A stretch of 8,613 bases of DNA from Pseudomonadota bacterium (lineage in GTDB: Bacteria; Pseudomonadota; Alphaproteobacteria; Rhizobiales; Methylopilaceae). The notes beneath the pieces were generated by a model. That model was given only the letters and a program-made list of their open reading frames with translations, ran no database searches and was not told the origin of the DNA. Positions 1-6,701 of this stretch are shown one piece after another. The first letter of the stretch is position 1. Every line of letters starts with the position of its first letter. The position numbers and the translations under genes are program-made. The stretch spans positions 1-8,613 of the forward strand of contig JAEZCD010000001.1 in assembly GCA_023430145.1 (NCBI GenBank), given 5' to 3'.

Positions 1-1439
1 AGGCCCGCCGCGGCGGCGGCCTCGCGCCCGAGTCGCGTGCCATCCTCGAGCGCCTCGGCCAGCGTGAAGCGGCCGGCGGCGCTGCCGGCGACCGAGAGGC
101 CCGCCGGGAAGGCGCCCGGCACGAAGCATTGCCGCGCCTCGTCCCAGGTGGGCCTGCCGCCCTGGTGCGAGGTCAGATGCAGCGCCGGGTCCCAACCGTT
201 GGAGACGGCGAGCAGATCGCAGGCGACCTCCGTCACGGCTCCCGACGCATCGCGAACGGCGACGCCGCTCAGCTGCCGCCCGCCGCGGGTGCCGACGACC
301 GCGCCGCCGGCGAAGAGTCTTGCGCCGAGCTGTTCGGCGAGCGCCCGGCGCGCCGGATCGGCCGTGGCGCGCGCATCGACGATCGCCGCGAGGTTGCCGC
401 CGGCCGCGGCGATGTCGCGCGCCGTCCTCCAGCCGTCGTCGCCGGCGGTGAACAGCACCGTCTCGCGGCCGGGCAGCACGCCGTAGCGGTTGACATAGGC
501 CCGCACCGACCCGGCCAGCATCACGCCCGGCCGGTCGTTGCCCGGGAAGACGATCGGCCGCTCGAGCGCGCCGGCAGCGAGGATCGCGTGCCCGGCATGG
601 ATGCGCCAGCCGCGCTGGCGCGGCTGATGCGCCGGCGTTACCGGCAAATGGTCGGACACGCGCTCGACGGCGCCGTACATGCCGTGGTCGTAGAGGCCGA
701 AGACGGTGGTGCGCGGCATGATGCGCACCTCCGGCAGGCTCTCGAGCTCGGCCAGCGTAGCGGCGAGCCAATCCGATGCCGGCCTGCCGCCGATCTCGCG
801 CCGCTCCGCCAGAAGGCGCCCGCCGAGCCGGAAATCCTCGTCGCAGAGGATGACGCGGGCGCCGCTGCGCCCGGCCGCCAGTGCAGCCGTGAGGCCCGCC
901 GGGCCGCCGCCGATCACCAAGACGTCGCAGAAGGCGAACGCCTTCTCGTAGCGGTCCGGGTCCTCCGTCCCGGCGGCGCGGCCGAGGCCCGCGGCGCGGC
1001 GGATCAGCGGCTCGTAAACCCTCTCCCAGAAGGAGGTCGGCCACATGAAGGTCTTGTAGTAGAAGCCGGCGACGAGGGCCGGCGAGACGAGCCCGTTGAC
1101 CGACATCAGGTCGAAGGCGAGCGACGGCCAGCGGTTCTGGCTCGTCGCCTCGAGCCCGGCGAACAGCTCGACGACCGTCGCCCGGGTGTTGGGCTCGCGA
1201 CGCGCGCCGGAGCGGAGCTCGACAAGCGCGTTCGGCTCCTCCGGACCTGCCGACAGGATGCCGCGCGGGCGATGATACTTGAAGGAACGGCCGACGAGCC
1301 GCACGCCATTGGCGAGCAGGGCGGAGGCGAGCGTGTCGCCCGCAAATCCCCGGTAGGGCTTGCCGTCGAAGCTGAAATCGAGCGGCCGGCCGCGATCGAC
1401 GAGGCCGCCGGAAGCGAGGCGGAACGGGGATGCGCTCAC
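1..1439 (-). CDS. soxA: Sarcosine oxidase alpha subunit, 5'-part (runs off the left edge)
   Basis: This is the large subunit of heterotetrameric sarcosine oxidase, which demethylates sarcosine to glycine, giving 5,10-methylene-tetrahydrofolate and H2O2 in the cytoplasm. Only the first 479 codons are present, about half of the family length near 1000; the C-terminal aminomethyltransferase-like folate domain lies outside. Residues about 18-100 form the ferredoxin-like N-terminal domain (motif YHRPRGI at 55-61, EEPNAL at 67-72) without iron-sulfur cysteines, as usual in SoxA. The dinucleotide-binding motif is VIGGGPAGL at 175-183, and the segment AILAAGALERPIVFPG (285-300) is the conserved NAD(P)/FAD-domain strand. 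The start is GTG at 1439, overlapping the soxD stop as GTGA; GGGAG lies 7 nt upstream, and the first in-frame ATG is only at codon 112. The operon order and overlap point to coupled translation with soxD. Family assignment is very secure. Confidence 0.96.
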   Translation of the reverse strand, partial: MSASPFRLASGGLVDRGRPLDFSFDGKPYRGFAGDTLASALLANGVRLVGRSFKYHRPRGILSAGPEEPNALVELRSGARREPNTRATVVELFAGLEATSQNRWPSLAFDLMSVNGLVSPALVAGFYYKTFMWPTSFWERVYEPLIRRAAGLGRAAGTEDPDRYEKAFAFCDVLVIGGGPAGLTAALAAGRSGARVILCDEDFRLGGRLLAERREIGGRPASDWLAATLAELESLPEVRIMPRTTVFGLYDHGMYGAVERVSDHLPVTPAHQPRQRGWRIHAGHAILAAGALERPIVFPGNDRPGVMLAGSVRAYVNRYGVLPGRETVLFTAGDDGWRTARDIAAAGGNLAAIVDARATADPARRALAEQLGARLFAGGAVVGTRGGRQLSGVAVRDASGAVTEVACDLLAVSNGWDPALHLTSHQGGRPTWDEARQCFVPGAFPAGLSVAGSAAGRFTLAEALEDGTRLGREAAAAAG

Positions 1440-1711
1440 GCCGCCGCTCCCGCATCGTGCGCCTTCGCGGCGACGACCGCCGCAATGGCGTGGGTGCGCG
1501 TATCCCGCGTCACGACCAGCCAGGCATGGCAGCCGGCGCCGTGATACCAGAGCTCGCGATGGGCGCCGGCCGGGTTGTCGCGCATGTAGACGTACTCGGC
1601 CATCGCGGCCTCGGTGGCCGCCATGCCGTCGGGGCGCTTCGGGTCGGCGGCGCCGAGACAGGTGAATTCCTGGGCGTCGCGCGCGCCGCAATGGGGACAA
1701 GCTATGCGCAT
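1436..1711 (-). CDS. soxD: Sarcosine oxidase delta subunit
   Basis: This 91-residue protein is the small zinc-binding subunit of heterotetrameric sarcosine oxidase. It has structural rather than catalytic work in the complex. Cys5 and Cys8 (CPHC) and His57 and Cys61 (HGAGC) match the two-Cys/His/Cys zinc site known from the Stenotrophomonas enzyme, so the fold should be intact. The middle carries the typical YVYMRDNPAG and ELWYH segments at 40-49 and 53-57. The ATG at 1711 has GAGGA on the minus strand (1723-1719), 7 nt upstream, a good ribosome site. It follows soxB by 27 nt and its stop overlaps the soxA GTG start. The Ala-rich last 15 residues are the usual variable tail. Family assignment is secure. 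Confidence 0.96.
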   Translation of the reverse strand: MRIACPHCGARDAQEFTCLGAADPKRPDGMAATEAAMAEYVYMRDNPAGAHRELWYHGAGCHAWLVVTRDTRTHAIAAVVAAKAHDAGAAA

Positions 1712-1738
1712 GGGATGATCCTCGGGACGAGCGCGCGC

Positions 1739-2989
1739 TCAGTGCAGGTTCGGCTGGGCGCCGGCGCCCTTCTCGTCGATGACACGGCCGCTCGCGAAGC
1801 GGTCCAGGCGATAGGCGGCGGCGACCGGATGCGGCTCGCCGGTGGCGATCAGGTGCGCGAAGCAAAAGCCGGAGGCCGGCGTCGCCTTGAAGCCGCCATA
1901 GCACCAGCCGGCGTTGAGATAGAGCCCCTCCACCGGTGCGAGGTCGATGATCGGCGAGCCGTCCATCGACATGTCCATGACGCCGCCCCAGTGGCGCAGC
2001 ATGCGGATGCGGCCGAGCCCCGGCCACAGCGCCATCGCCGATTCCATCACGTCCTCGATCGCCGGCAGGTTGCCGCGCTGGGCGTAGGAATTATAGCCGT
2101 CGATATCGCCGCCGAAGACGAGGCCGCCCTTGTCCGACTGGCTGATGTAGAAATGCCCGGCGCCGAAGGTGACGACGGTGTCGAGCACGGGCTTCAGCGC
2201 CTCCGAGACGAATGCCTGCAGCACGTGGCTCTCGATCGGCAGCCGCAGGCCCGCCATCGCCGCGACGCGGGAGGAGTTGCCGGCGACCGCCAGGGCGATC
2301 TTCTTGGCCCGGATCGGCCCGCGGGAGGTCTCGACGCCGACGGCGCGGCCGCCGCTGATCGTGATGCCGGTGACCTCGCAGTTCTGGATCAGGTCGACGC
2401 CGCGGCTGTCGGCGGCACGCGCATATCCCCAGGCGACGGCGTCGTGCCGGGCGGTGCCGCCGCGCCGCTGCAGGAGGCCGCCGTAGATCGGGAAGCGGGC
2501 ATTGTCGTAGTCGAGGAAGGGCAGCATCGCCCTCACCTCGTCGAGGCCGAGCAGCTCGGCATCGACGCCGGCGAGCCGCATCGCGTTGCCGCGCCGGGCG
2601 AAGGCGTCGCGCTGCGCATCCGAATGGTAGAGGTTGAGCACCCCGCGCTGGCTGACCATCGCGTTGTAGTTCAGATCCTGCTCCAGCCCCTCCCAGAGCT
2701 TCATCGACAGCTCGTAGAAGGGCGTATTGCCGGGCAGCAGATAGTTCGAGCGGATGATCGTCGTATTGCGGCCGACATTGCCGGAGCCGAGATAGCCTTT
2801 TTCCAGCACCGCGACATCGGTGATGCCGTGGCGACTGGCGAGATAATGCGCGGTCGCGAGGCCATGACCGCCGCCGCCGATGACGACGACATCGTATTCG
2901 GGCCTGGGGGCGGCATCCCGCCAGGCCGGCGTCCAGCCCTCATGACCCCTGAGGGCCTGGGACAGCAGCGAGAAGACGGAGTAGCGCAT
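1739..2989 (-). CDS. soxB: Sarcosine oxidase beta subunit
   Basis: This 416-residue protein is the catalytic subunit of heterotetrameric sarcosine oxidase, a DAO-type flavoprotein that oxidises the N-methyl group of sarcosine. The FAD-binding motif VIGGGGHGLA lies at 36-45, and the SoxB hallmark GNVGRNTTIIRSNYL at 70-84. His182 in the ARHDAVAWG context corresponds to the histidine that carries covalent FMN (His173 in the Stenotrophomonas enzyme, shorter at the N-terminus). Lys368 in GGFKATP corresponds to the oxygen-activating lysine (Lys358 there). Both offsets are about ten residues, which supports the alignment. An in-frame TTG one codon upstream (2992) is possible, but ATG at 2989 gives the usual MRYS start. 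The ribosome site is poor. This is the first gene of the minus-strand sox operon and is divergent from the regulator 55 bp away. Nothing looks damaged. Confidence 0.97.
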   Translation of the reverse strand: MRYSVFSLLSQALRGHEGWTPAWRDAAPRPEYDVVVIGGGGHGLATAHYLASRHGITDVAVLEKGYLGSGNVGRNTTIIRSNYLLPGNTPFYELSMKLWEGLEQDLNYNAMVSQRGVLNLYHSDAQRDAFARRGNAMRLAGVDAELLGLDEVRAMLPFLDYDNARFPIYGGLLQRRGGTARHDAVAWGYARAADSRGVDLIQNCEVTGITISGGRAVGVETSRGPIRAKKIALAVAGNSSRVAAMAGLRLPIESHVLQAFVSEALKPVLDTVVTFGAGHFYISQSDKGGLVFGGDIDGYNSYAQRGNLPAIEDVMESAMALWPGLGRIRMLRHWGGVMDMSMDGSPIIDLAPVEGLYLNAGWCYGGFKATPASGFCFAHLIATGEPHPVAAAYRLDRFASGRVIDEKGAGAQPNLH

Positions 2990-3044
2990 CAAGGCATCCG
3001 GGCGGGCTTGTCATCCAGAGATTGACCGACATAGGCTGCCCGAC
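2990..3044. promoter_or_regulatory. Compact divergent promoter region between soxB and the regulator
   Basis: Only 55 bp separate the two divergent start codons, so both promoters and any operator must fit here or reach into the genes. On the plus strand TTGTCA (3008-3013) resembles a -35 box; TAGGCT (3032-3037) at 18 bp is a weak -10. Together they would place the transcript start within a base or two of the regulator ATG at 3045. On the minus strand no good promoter is visible, as expected if soxB needs an activator. The minus strand carries ATGTCGG twice here, with a further ATGTCGC just inside the regulator gene. The assignment as a control region is firm from geometry; the individual boxes are tentative. 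Confidence 0.5.
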
Positions 3045-3061
3045 ATGCTCAGCAGCGACAT
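3026..3061 (-). promoter_or_regulatory. Iterated ATGTCG motif, possible AraC-type operator for soxB
   Basis: Read on the minus strand, ATGTCGC (3061-3055), ATGTCGG (3046-3040) and ATGTCGG (3032-3026) recur at 15 and 14 bp. They lie upstream of soxB and overlap the start of the regulator gene. The same ATGTCG core forms the 21-bp tandem repeat in front of the oxidoreductase gene at 7460. The spacing is not the 21 bp expected of a canonical tandem site, so this may be a divergent operator or chance recurrence in GC-rich DNA. Confidence 0.35.
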
Positions 3062-4136
3062 CCGTTTGCCCGATGGCGACGACAAGGCGCCGACGCATGT
3101 CGGCTTCCTGCTGATTCCGGATTTCGCGCTCCTGCCCTACGCCTCGGCGATCGAGCCGCTGCGGGCCGCTAACCGGCTCTCGGGCCGGCCGCTCTATCGC
3201 TGGAGCCACGTCTCGGTGGAGGGCGGCAGCGCCTCGGCCTCGAACGGCGTCGCCATCGCCGCCGATGCCTGCGTGGGCGCCGAGCTGCGGCTCGACTATC
3301 TCTTCGTCTGCGCCGGCGGCAACCCGGCGCTGTTCCAGCATCAGCCGACCTTCGCCTGGCTTCGCCAGCTCGCCCGGCGCGGCGTCCGCATCGGCGGGGT
3401 CTCGGGCGGGTCCTATCTCTTGGCGCGCGCCAACGTGCTCTCCGGCTATCGCTTCACGATCCACTGGGAGCACGCGCCGGCCCTGCTCGAGGAGTATCCC
3501 GGCCTCGACCTGCGCCGCTCCCTCTACGAGATCGACCGCGACCGGCTGACCTGCAGCGGCGGCACGGCGCCGCTCGACATGATGCACGCGATCATCGCCC
3601 GCGAGCACGGCAGCCCGCTCGCCCTCGCGGTCAGCGAATGGTTCCTGCAGACGCATGTACGCGAGGGCACGGGCCCGCAGCGCATGCCGCTGCGCGAGCG
3701 GCTCGGCATCGCGCATGCGCCGCTGCTGCGCGTGATCGGCCGCATGGAGCAGACGATCGAGACCCCGGAGTCGCGCGAGGAGCTGGCCCGCCTCGCCAAC
3801 GTCTCGCTGCGCCAGCTCGAGCGCCTCTTTCGCCAGCATCTCGGCTGCTCGCTCGGGGAGCACTATCTCGGCCTGCGCCTCGCCCGGGCGCGCGACCTCT
3901 TGCGGCAGACGAGCCTCTCCATCCTCGAGATCGCGCTCGCCTGCGGCTTCGCCAGCGCCAGCCATTTCTCGCGCAGCTATCGCCGCTGCTTCGGCCACCC
4001 GCCGCGCGCCGAGAGACTGCAACAACACCCGCCACTGGACGCAAGGAGGCAAGAAAGCGTCGTACTTGATCAAATGAACCGGCCGATACGCCGGAAGTCT
4101 AGGGCTTCGGATGAAAAAGGGGATCGGGACCGATGA
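3045..4136 (+). CDS. GlxA/GbdR-type transcriptional regulator (DJ-1/PfpI-like domain plus AraC HTH)
   Basis: This 363-residue protein has the two-domain layout of GbdR, SouR, CdhR and ArgR of pseudomonads, cytoplasmic regulators of betaine, sarcosine, carnitine and arginine catabolism. Residues about 17-195 are the DJ-1/PfpI-like sensor domain (VGFLLIPDF at 19-27, IEPLRAANRLSGR at 36-48, TIHWE at 138-142). The nucleophile-elbow stretch GVSGGSYLLA has Ser120 rather than a catalytic cysteine, fitting a ligand sensor. Residues about 225-325 are the AraC domain, with the first helix-turn-helix near 243-266 (SLRQLERLFRQHLG) and the second near 291-316. Divergence from sox suggests a sarcosine- or betaine-type ligand, as in SouR or GbdR; this is inference. 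Homologues normally end near residue 325. The remaining 38 residues have noncoding-like codon use, and the stop overlaps the next start as ATGA. No clear ribosome site precedes ATG 3045. Confidence 0.9.
   Translation: MLSSDIRLPDGDDKAPTHVGFLLIPDFALLPYASAIEPLRAANRLSGRPLYRWSHVSVEGGSASASNGVAIAADACVGAELRLDYLFVCAGGNPALFQHQPTFAWLRQLARRGVRIGGVSGGSYLLARANVLSGYRFTIHWEHAPALLEEYPGLDLRRSLYEIDRDRLTCSGGTAPLDMMHAIIAREHGSPLALAVSEWFLQTHVREGTGPQRMPLRERLGIAHAPLLRVIGRMEQTIETPESREELARLANVSLRQLERLFRQHLGCSLGEHYLGLRLARARDLLRQTSLSILEIALACGFASASHFSRSYRRCFGHPPRAERLQQHPPLDARRQESVVLDQMNRPIRRKSRASDEKGDRDR
4020..4132 (+). promoter_or_regulatory. Leader-like DNA inside the regulator's 3' tail, ahead of the transporter genes
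   Basis: About 113 bases are formally the last 38 codons of the regulator but look untranslated. By eye only about half of their third positions are G or C, against nearly all in the flanking genes. Rare codons (AGG, ATA, GTA, AAA) cluster here. The stretch holds AAGGAGG at 4043-4049 with no usable start behind it, a small inverted repeat CCGGC/GCCGG at 4079-4094, and AAGGGGA at about 4117-4123, which can serve the binding-protein start at 4133. The simplest reading is a former intergenic leader made open by loss of the regulator's stop. A promoter may exist here, but no convincing -35/-10 pair was found. Confidence 0.45.
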
Positions 4137-4954
4137 AACGATTGACCGCTCTGGCGCTCACGCTCGCCGCCACGCTCGCCGCCATGCCTGCCCTCGCGCA
4201 GGATATGGTCGACAAGATCAAGTCCAAGGGCGTTCTCACCGTCGGCGTGAAGAACGACTACAAGCCCTGGGGCTTCCTAGACCCGTCGGGCAAGATCGTC
4301 GGCCTCGAGATCGACCTCTCGCAGGAGATCGCCGACAAGCTCGGCGTCAAGCTCGAGCTGGTGCCGGTCATCGCCGCCAACCGCATCGAGTTCCTGCGGC
4401 AGGGCCGGATCGACATGATTCTCGCGACGCTCGGCGACACGGCCGACCGGCGCAAGCAGATCGGCATGATCGAGCCGAACTACTATGCCGGCGCCACCAA
4501 CGTCCTAGCCCCCAAGAGCGCCAACCTCAAGCAGTGGTCGGACCTCAAGGGCCGCAAGGTCTGCGCCGTCCAGGGCGCCTATTACAACCGCCGCGTCTCG
4601 CAGGTGTATTCGCCGGAGCTGGTGGTGTTCCCCTCCGTGCCGGATGCGCTCAACGCGCTCTTGGGCAACAACTGCATCGCCTTCCTCTTCGACGACACGC
4701 TGATCGTCTCGACGCTGTCCGGCGGCGATCCGAAGTGGGCGAACTACGAGATGCCGCTGGTCTCCGAGGACCCGCAGCTCTGGGCGATCGGCGTGCGCCT
4801 CGAGGATCTCGACAGCGGCTTCGGCAAGCTGCTGAAGGAGATGTCGGTCGACTGGCACAAGAGCGGCAAGCTGCTCGCCCTCGAGAACAAGTGGGGCATC
4901 AAGCAGAGCCCCTACCTGATCGAGACCAACAAGAAGCTGAAGAGCGGCACTTAG
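4133..4954 (+). CDS. Polar amino-acid ABC transporter, periplasmic substrate-binding protein
   Basis: This 273-residue protein is a family-3 periplasmic binding protein that delivers a ligand to the two permeases encoded downstream. Residues 1-22 form a Sec signal peptide ending ALA, with cleavage predicted before Gln23. The mature protein starts with the family pattern IKSKGVLTVGVKNDYKPWGF (29-48), followed by GLEIDLSQEIADKLG (57-71). Arg106 in TADRRK sits where this family has the arginine that grips the ligand alpha-carboxylate. The LFDD segment supplies the usual acidic residue for the amino group. This argues for an alpha-amino or N-alkyl amino acid as ligand, but the exact one cannot be read. 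Its ATG overlaps the regulator stop. The length is normal and the protein complete. A sarcosine, opine or proline-like substrate would suit the neighbourhood; that is inference. Confidence 0.94.
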   Translation: MKRLTALALTLAATLAAMPALAQDMVDKIKSKGVLTVGVKNDYKPWGFLDPSGKIVGLEIDLSQEIADKLGVKLELVPVIAANRIEFLRQGRIDMILATLGDTADRRKQIGMIEPNYYAGATNVLAPKSANLKQWSDLKGRKVCAVQGAYYNRRVSQVYSPELVVFPSVPDALNALLGNNCIAFLFDDTLIVSTLSGGDPKWANYEMPLVSEDPQLWAIGVRLEDLDSGFGKLLKEMSVDWHKSGKLLALENKWGIKQSPYLIETNKKLKSGT

Positions 4955-4968
4955 CGCCGGACATCGCC

Positions 4969-4990
4969 GGAGGGTGCCCCGCACACCTCC
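4969..4990 (+). other. Stem-loop 15 nt after the binding-protein stop
   Basis: GGAGGGTGC (4969-4977) pairs with GCAC (4981-4984) and CCTCC (4986-4990) around a CCC loop, with A4985 bulged: a nine-base-pair stem. No T-run follows, so it is unlikely to be a simple intrinsic terminator. Such hairpins behind a binding-protein gene commonly protect its transcript from 3' decay, favouring binding protein over permeases. Confidence 0.55.
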
Positions 4991-5007
4991 TCGTCCCGAG
5001 CCCAGGC

Positions 5008-5050
5008 CCGCGATCCGCCGTGGAGCGTCTCGCCCTGCGACGGATCGCGG
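5008..5050 (+). repeat. Second inverted repeat between binding protein and permease
   Basis: CCGCGATCCG (5008-5017) is exactly complementary to CGGATCGCGG (5041-5050), with a 23-nt loop. GGAG/CTC in the loop can form a small nested hairpin. There is no T-run. With the stem-loop at 4969 it fills most of the 156-nt gap before the permease gene, where no other gene is visible. An mRNA-processing or attenuation role is likely; a protein-binding site is possible. Confidence 0.55.
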
Positions 5051-5110
5051 AGCTATGCTTGCCCGCGTCCGGGATGATGGTGTGGAGCACGCCGCGGTGA
5101 GCCCTCGCAT

Positions 5111-5851
5111 ATGATCGCCGCCTTCTTCGAGCGCCTGAACGATACGCACGGGCTCAACTTCTCGATCTTCTACGACGCGTTCGACCGCTCGCGCTTCCTG
5201 ACCGGGCTGTGGACGACGATCTATATCTGCATCCTGTCGATTTTCGCTTCGCTCGCCATCGGCCTCCTCGGCGTCTGGATCGCCGGCAGCAGCTCGCGGC
5301 TCGGCCGGCTGCTCGTGCGCGCTTATGTGCAGTTCTTCCGCAACACGCCGCCCCTGGTGCAGCTCTCCTTCTTCTATTTCGCCGTCGGCGGCCTCTTGCC
5401 GACGATCTCCGACGGCTTCGGCGGCCAGTCTCCGCTGATCAGCGGTACCGCCTGGGCGATCATCGCCTTCTCGCTCTTCGCCGGCGCCTTCAACGTCGAG
5501 ATCTTCCGCGCCGGCATCGAGGCCGTTCCGGAGACGATGATCGAGGCGGCGGAATCGCTCGGCTACACGCGCTTCCAGCTGTGGCGCCAGGTCGTGCTGC
5601 CGCTCGCCTTCCGCATCTGCCTGCCGGCGCTCAACAACAACCTCGTCAATCTCGTCAAGACCACCACCCTCGCCTATGCGATCGGCGTGCCCGAATTGCT
5701 CTACGCCGCCTCGCAGATCTGGTCCGAGATGTTCAACGTCCGCGAGATGATGAACCTGCTGCTCGTGACCTATGTGTTCCTCGTCGGGGTGCTGGTCTGG
5801 GTCATGCATCGCTGGGAGAGGGCGATGCGCATTCCGGGCTACATGCCGTGA
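5111..5851 (+). CDS. Amino-acid ABC transporter permease (HisM/GltK type), first subunit
   Basis: This 246-residue inner-membrane protein forms one half of the transport channel. Hydrophobic segments are visible around 31-59, 83-99, 112-127, 185-201 and 215-232. FFRNTPPLVQL (75-85) is the typical motif of this permease family. The EAA loop that docks on the ATPase is clear at 145-164, with EAAESLGYTRF and its conserved Gly151. The C-terminus RIPGY is also typical. The start at ATG 5111 follows GGTGA at 5096-5100, a modest ribosome site, after a structured 156-nt gap. Its stop overlaps the next gene as GTGA, so the two permeases are probably made in equal amounts by coupled translation. The protein is complete and ordinary. 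Confidence 0.95.
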   Translation: MIAAFFERLNDTHGLNFSIFYDAFDRSRFLTGLWTTIYICILSIFASLAIGLLGVWIAGSSSRLGRLLVRAYVQFFRNTPPLVQLSFFYFAVGGLLPTISDGFGGQSPLISGTAWAIIAFSLFAGAFNVEIFRAGIEAVPETMIEAAESLGYTRFQLWRQVVLPLAFRICLPALNNNLVNLVKTTTLAYAIGVPELLYAASQIWSEMFNVREMMNLLLVTYVFLVGVLVWVMHRWERAMRIPGYMP

Positions 5852-6699
5852 GGAGCGGTGCCGCCGACCTGCCGGTCCTGAAGCCGTTCCGCGCGCCGCC
5901 GATCGCGCCGAGCGGGCTCGCCGCCCCGGCTCTGCTGAGCGCAGGCGTCGTCGCGAGCATCGGCCTGCTCTTCGTCGCCTCGCTCGCCTTCGCGCAGGCC
6001 GCCGCCCCGCCGGCCCGCGACGGCGCGTTCACCATCCTCTTGCGCTGGACGCCGCTGATCTTCCACGGCTTCCTGTTCAACCTCTTGATCAGCTTTCTCG
6101 CGATGGCGCTCGGCACGGTCGTCGGGGTGCTGTTCGGCATCGGGCAGGTCTCGCCCTCGGCCGCGCTGCGCAAGCCGGCCTGGGCGGCGACGCAGTTCTT
6201 CCGCAACGCGCCCTGGCTCGTGCTGTTGTTCTACGCGATGTTCCTCCTGCCCTTCGAGGTGCGGCTCGGCCCGCTCACCCTCGCCTTCCCTGCCTGGTCG
6301 AAGGCGATCATCGGGCTTGCGCTTCCGGTCGCGGCCAATGTCTCCGAGATCGTCCGCGGCGGCATCCGGTCGATCCCGACCGGCCAATGGGAATCGGCCG
6401 AGTCGCTCGCCTTCAGCCGGCGGCAGACGCTGTGGATGATCATCCTGCCGCAGGCCTTCAAGCGGATGATCCCGCCCTGGATGAACCTCTATGCCATCCT
6501 GACCATGGCGACGACGCTGATCTCGGTCGTCGGCATCCAGGACGGGCTGACGGTGACGCGTGCCGCGCTCGTCGCCGAGAGCCGGCCCGAGCTGATGCTG
6601 CCCATGTACATGCTGCTTCTCATGATGTTCTTCGCCTATTGCTACCCGATCGCGCGCCTCACCATGGTGCTCGAGCGCCGCTTCAACGTGAAGGGATAG
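5848..6699 (+). CDS. Amino-acid ABC transporter permease, second subunit
   Basis: This 283-residue inner-membrane protein is the partner channel subunit of the importer. The GTG start at 5848 overlaps the preceding stop, and no in-frame ATG occurs until after the first two hydrophobic segments. Residues 1-25 are cytoplasmic and Pro/Ala-rich, and 26-50 form a membrane segment ending in AFAQ. A Pro-rich loop and further membrane segments follow at about 73-99, 115-135, 152-165, 214-231 and 250-268. FFRNAPWLVLL (117-127) matches the same permease motif as its partner. The EAA loop reads SAESLAFSRRQTLW at 183-196, with Ala188 where the family nearly always has glycine. The N-terminal extension makes it longer than the partner, as is common for one of the two subunits in this transporter type. 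The ATPase gene starts 2 nt after its stop. Confidence 0.92.
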   Translation: MRSGAADLPVLKPFRAPPIAPSGLAAPALLSAGVVASIGLLFVASLAFAQAAAPPARDGAFTILLRWTPLIFHGFLFNLLISFLAMALGTVVGVLFGIGQVSPSAALRKPAWAATQFFRNAPWLVLLFYAMFLLPFEVRLGPLTLAFPAWSKAIIGLALPVAANVSEIVRGGIRSIPTGQWESAESLAFSRRQTLWMIILPQAFKRMIPPWMNLYAILTMATTLISVVGIQDGLTVTRAALVAESRPELMLPMYMLLLMMFFAYCYPIARLTMVLERRFNVKG

Positions 6700-6701
6700 G
6701 C

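Noticed and set aside
2990..2992. TTG as the soxB start, one codon before the ATG
   Set aside because: It is possible, but the ATG at 2989 gives the family's MRYS beginning and is the more usual codon.
129..3025. Long plus-strand open frames (129-1544 and 1430-3025) opposite the sox genes
   Set aside because: They are antisense shadows produced by GC-rich codon bias. Their translations are Arg/Ala/Asp/His-rich without family motifs, while the minus strand encodes unmistakable SoxA, SoxD and SoxB.
3022..3027. TTGACC as the -35 box of the regulator
   Set aside because: A 17-bp spacer puts the -10 on the start codon itself, where no -10-like sequence exists.
2940..4073. 377-codon minus-strand frame opposite the regulator
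   Set aside because: Low-complexity Arg/Ala/Glu translation; the plus strand has clear DJ-1-like and AraC domains.
4955..5110. Intrinsic terminator or small gene in the binding-protein/permease gap
   Set aside because: The stem-loops lack T-runs, and the only frames through the gap are continuations of shadows without a ribosome site.
4505..5809. Minus-strand frame of 434 codons opposite binding protein and permease (and the similar one at 6642-8267)
   Set aside because: Asp/Glu/Arg/His-rich antisense shadows with no recognisable domain.
5209..6699. A single 496-codon plus-strand frame read as one protein
   Set aside because: Its first 213 codons are a wrong-frame reading of the first permease; the real gene starts at the GTG at 5848, overlapping the permease stop.
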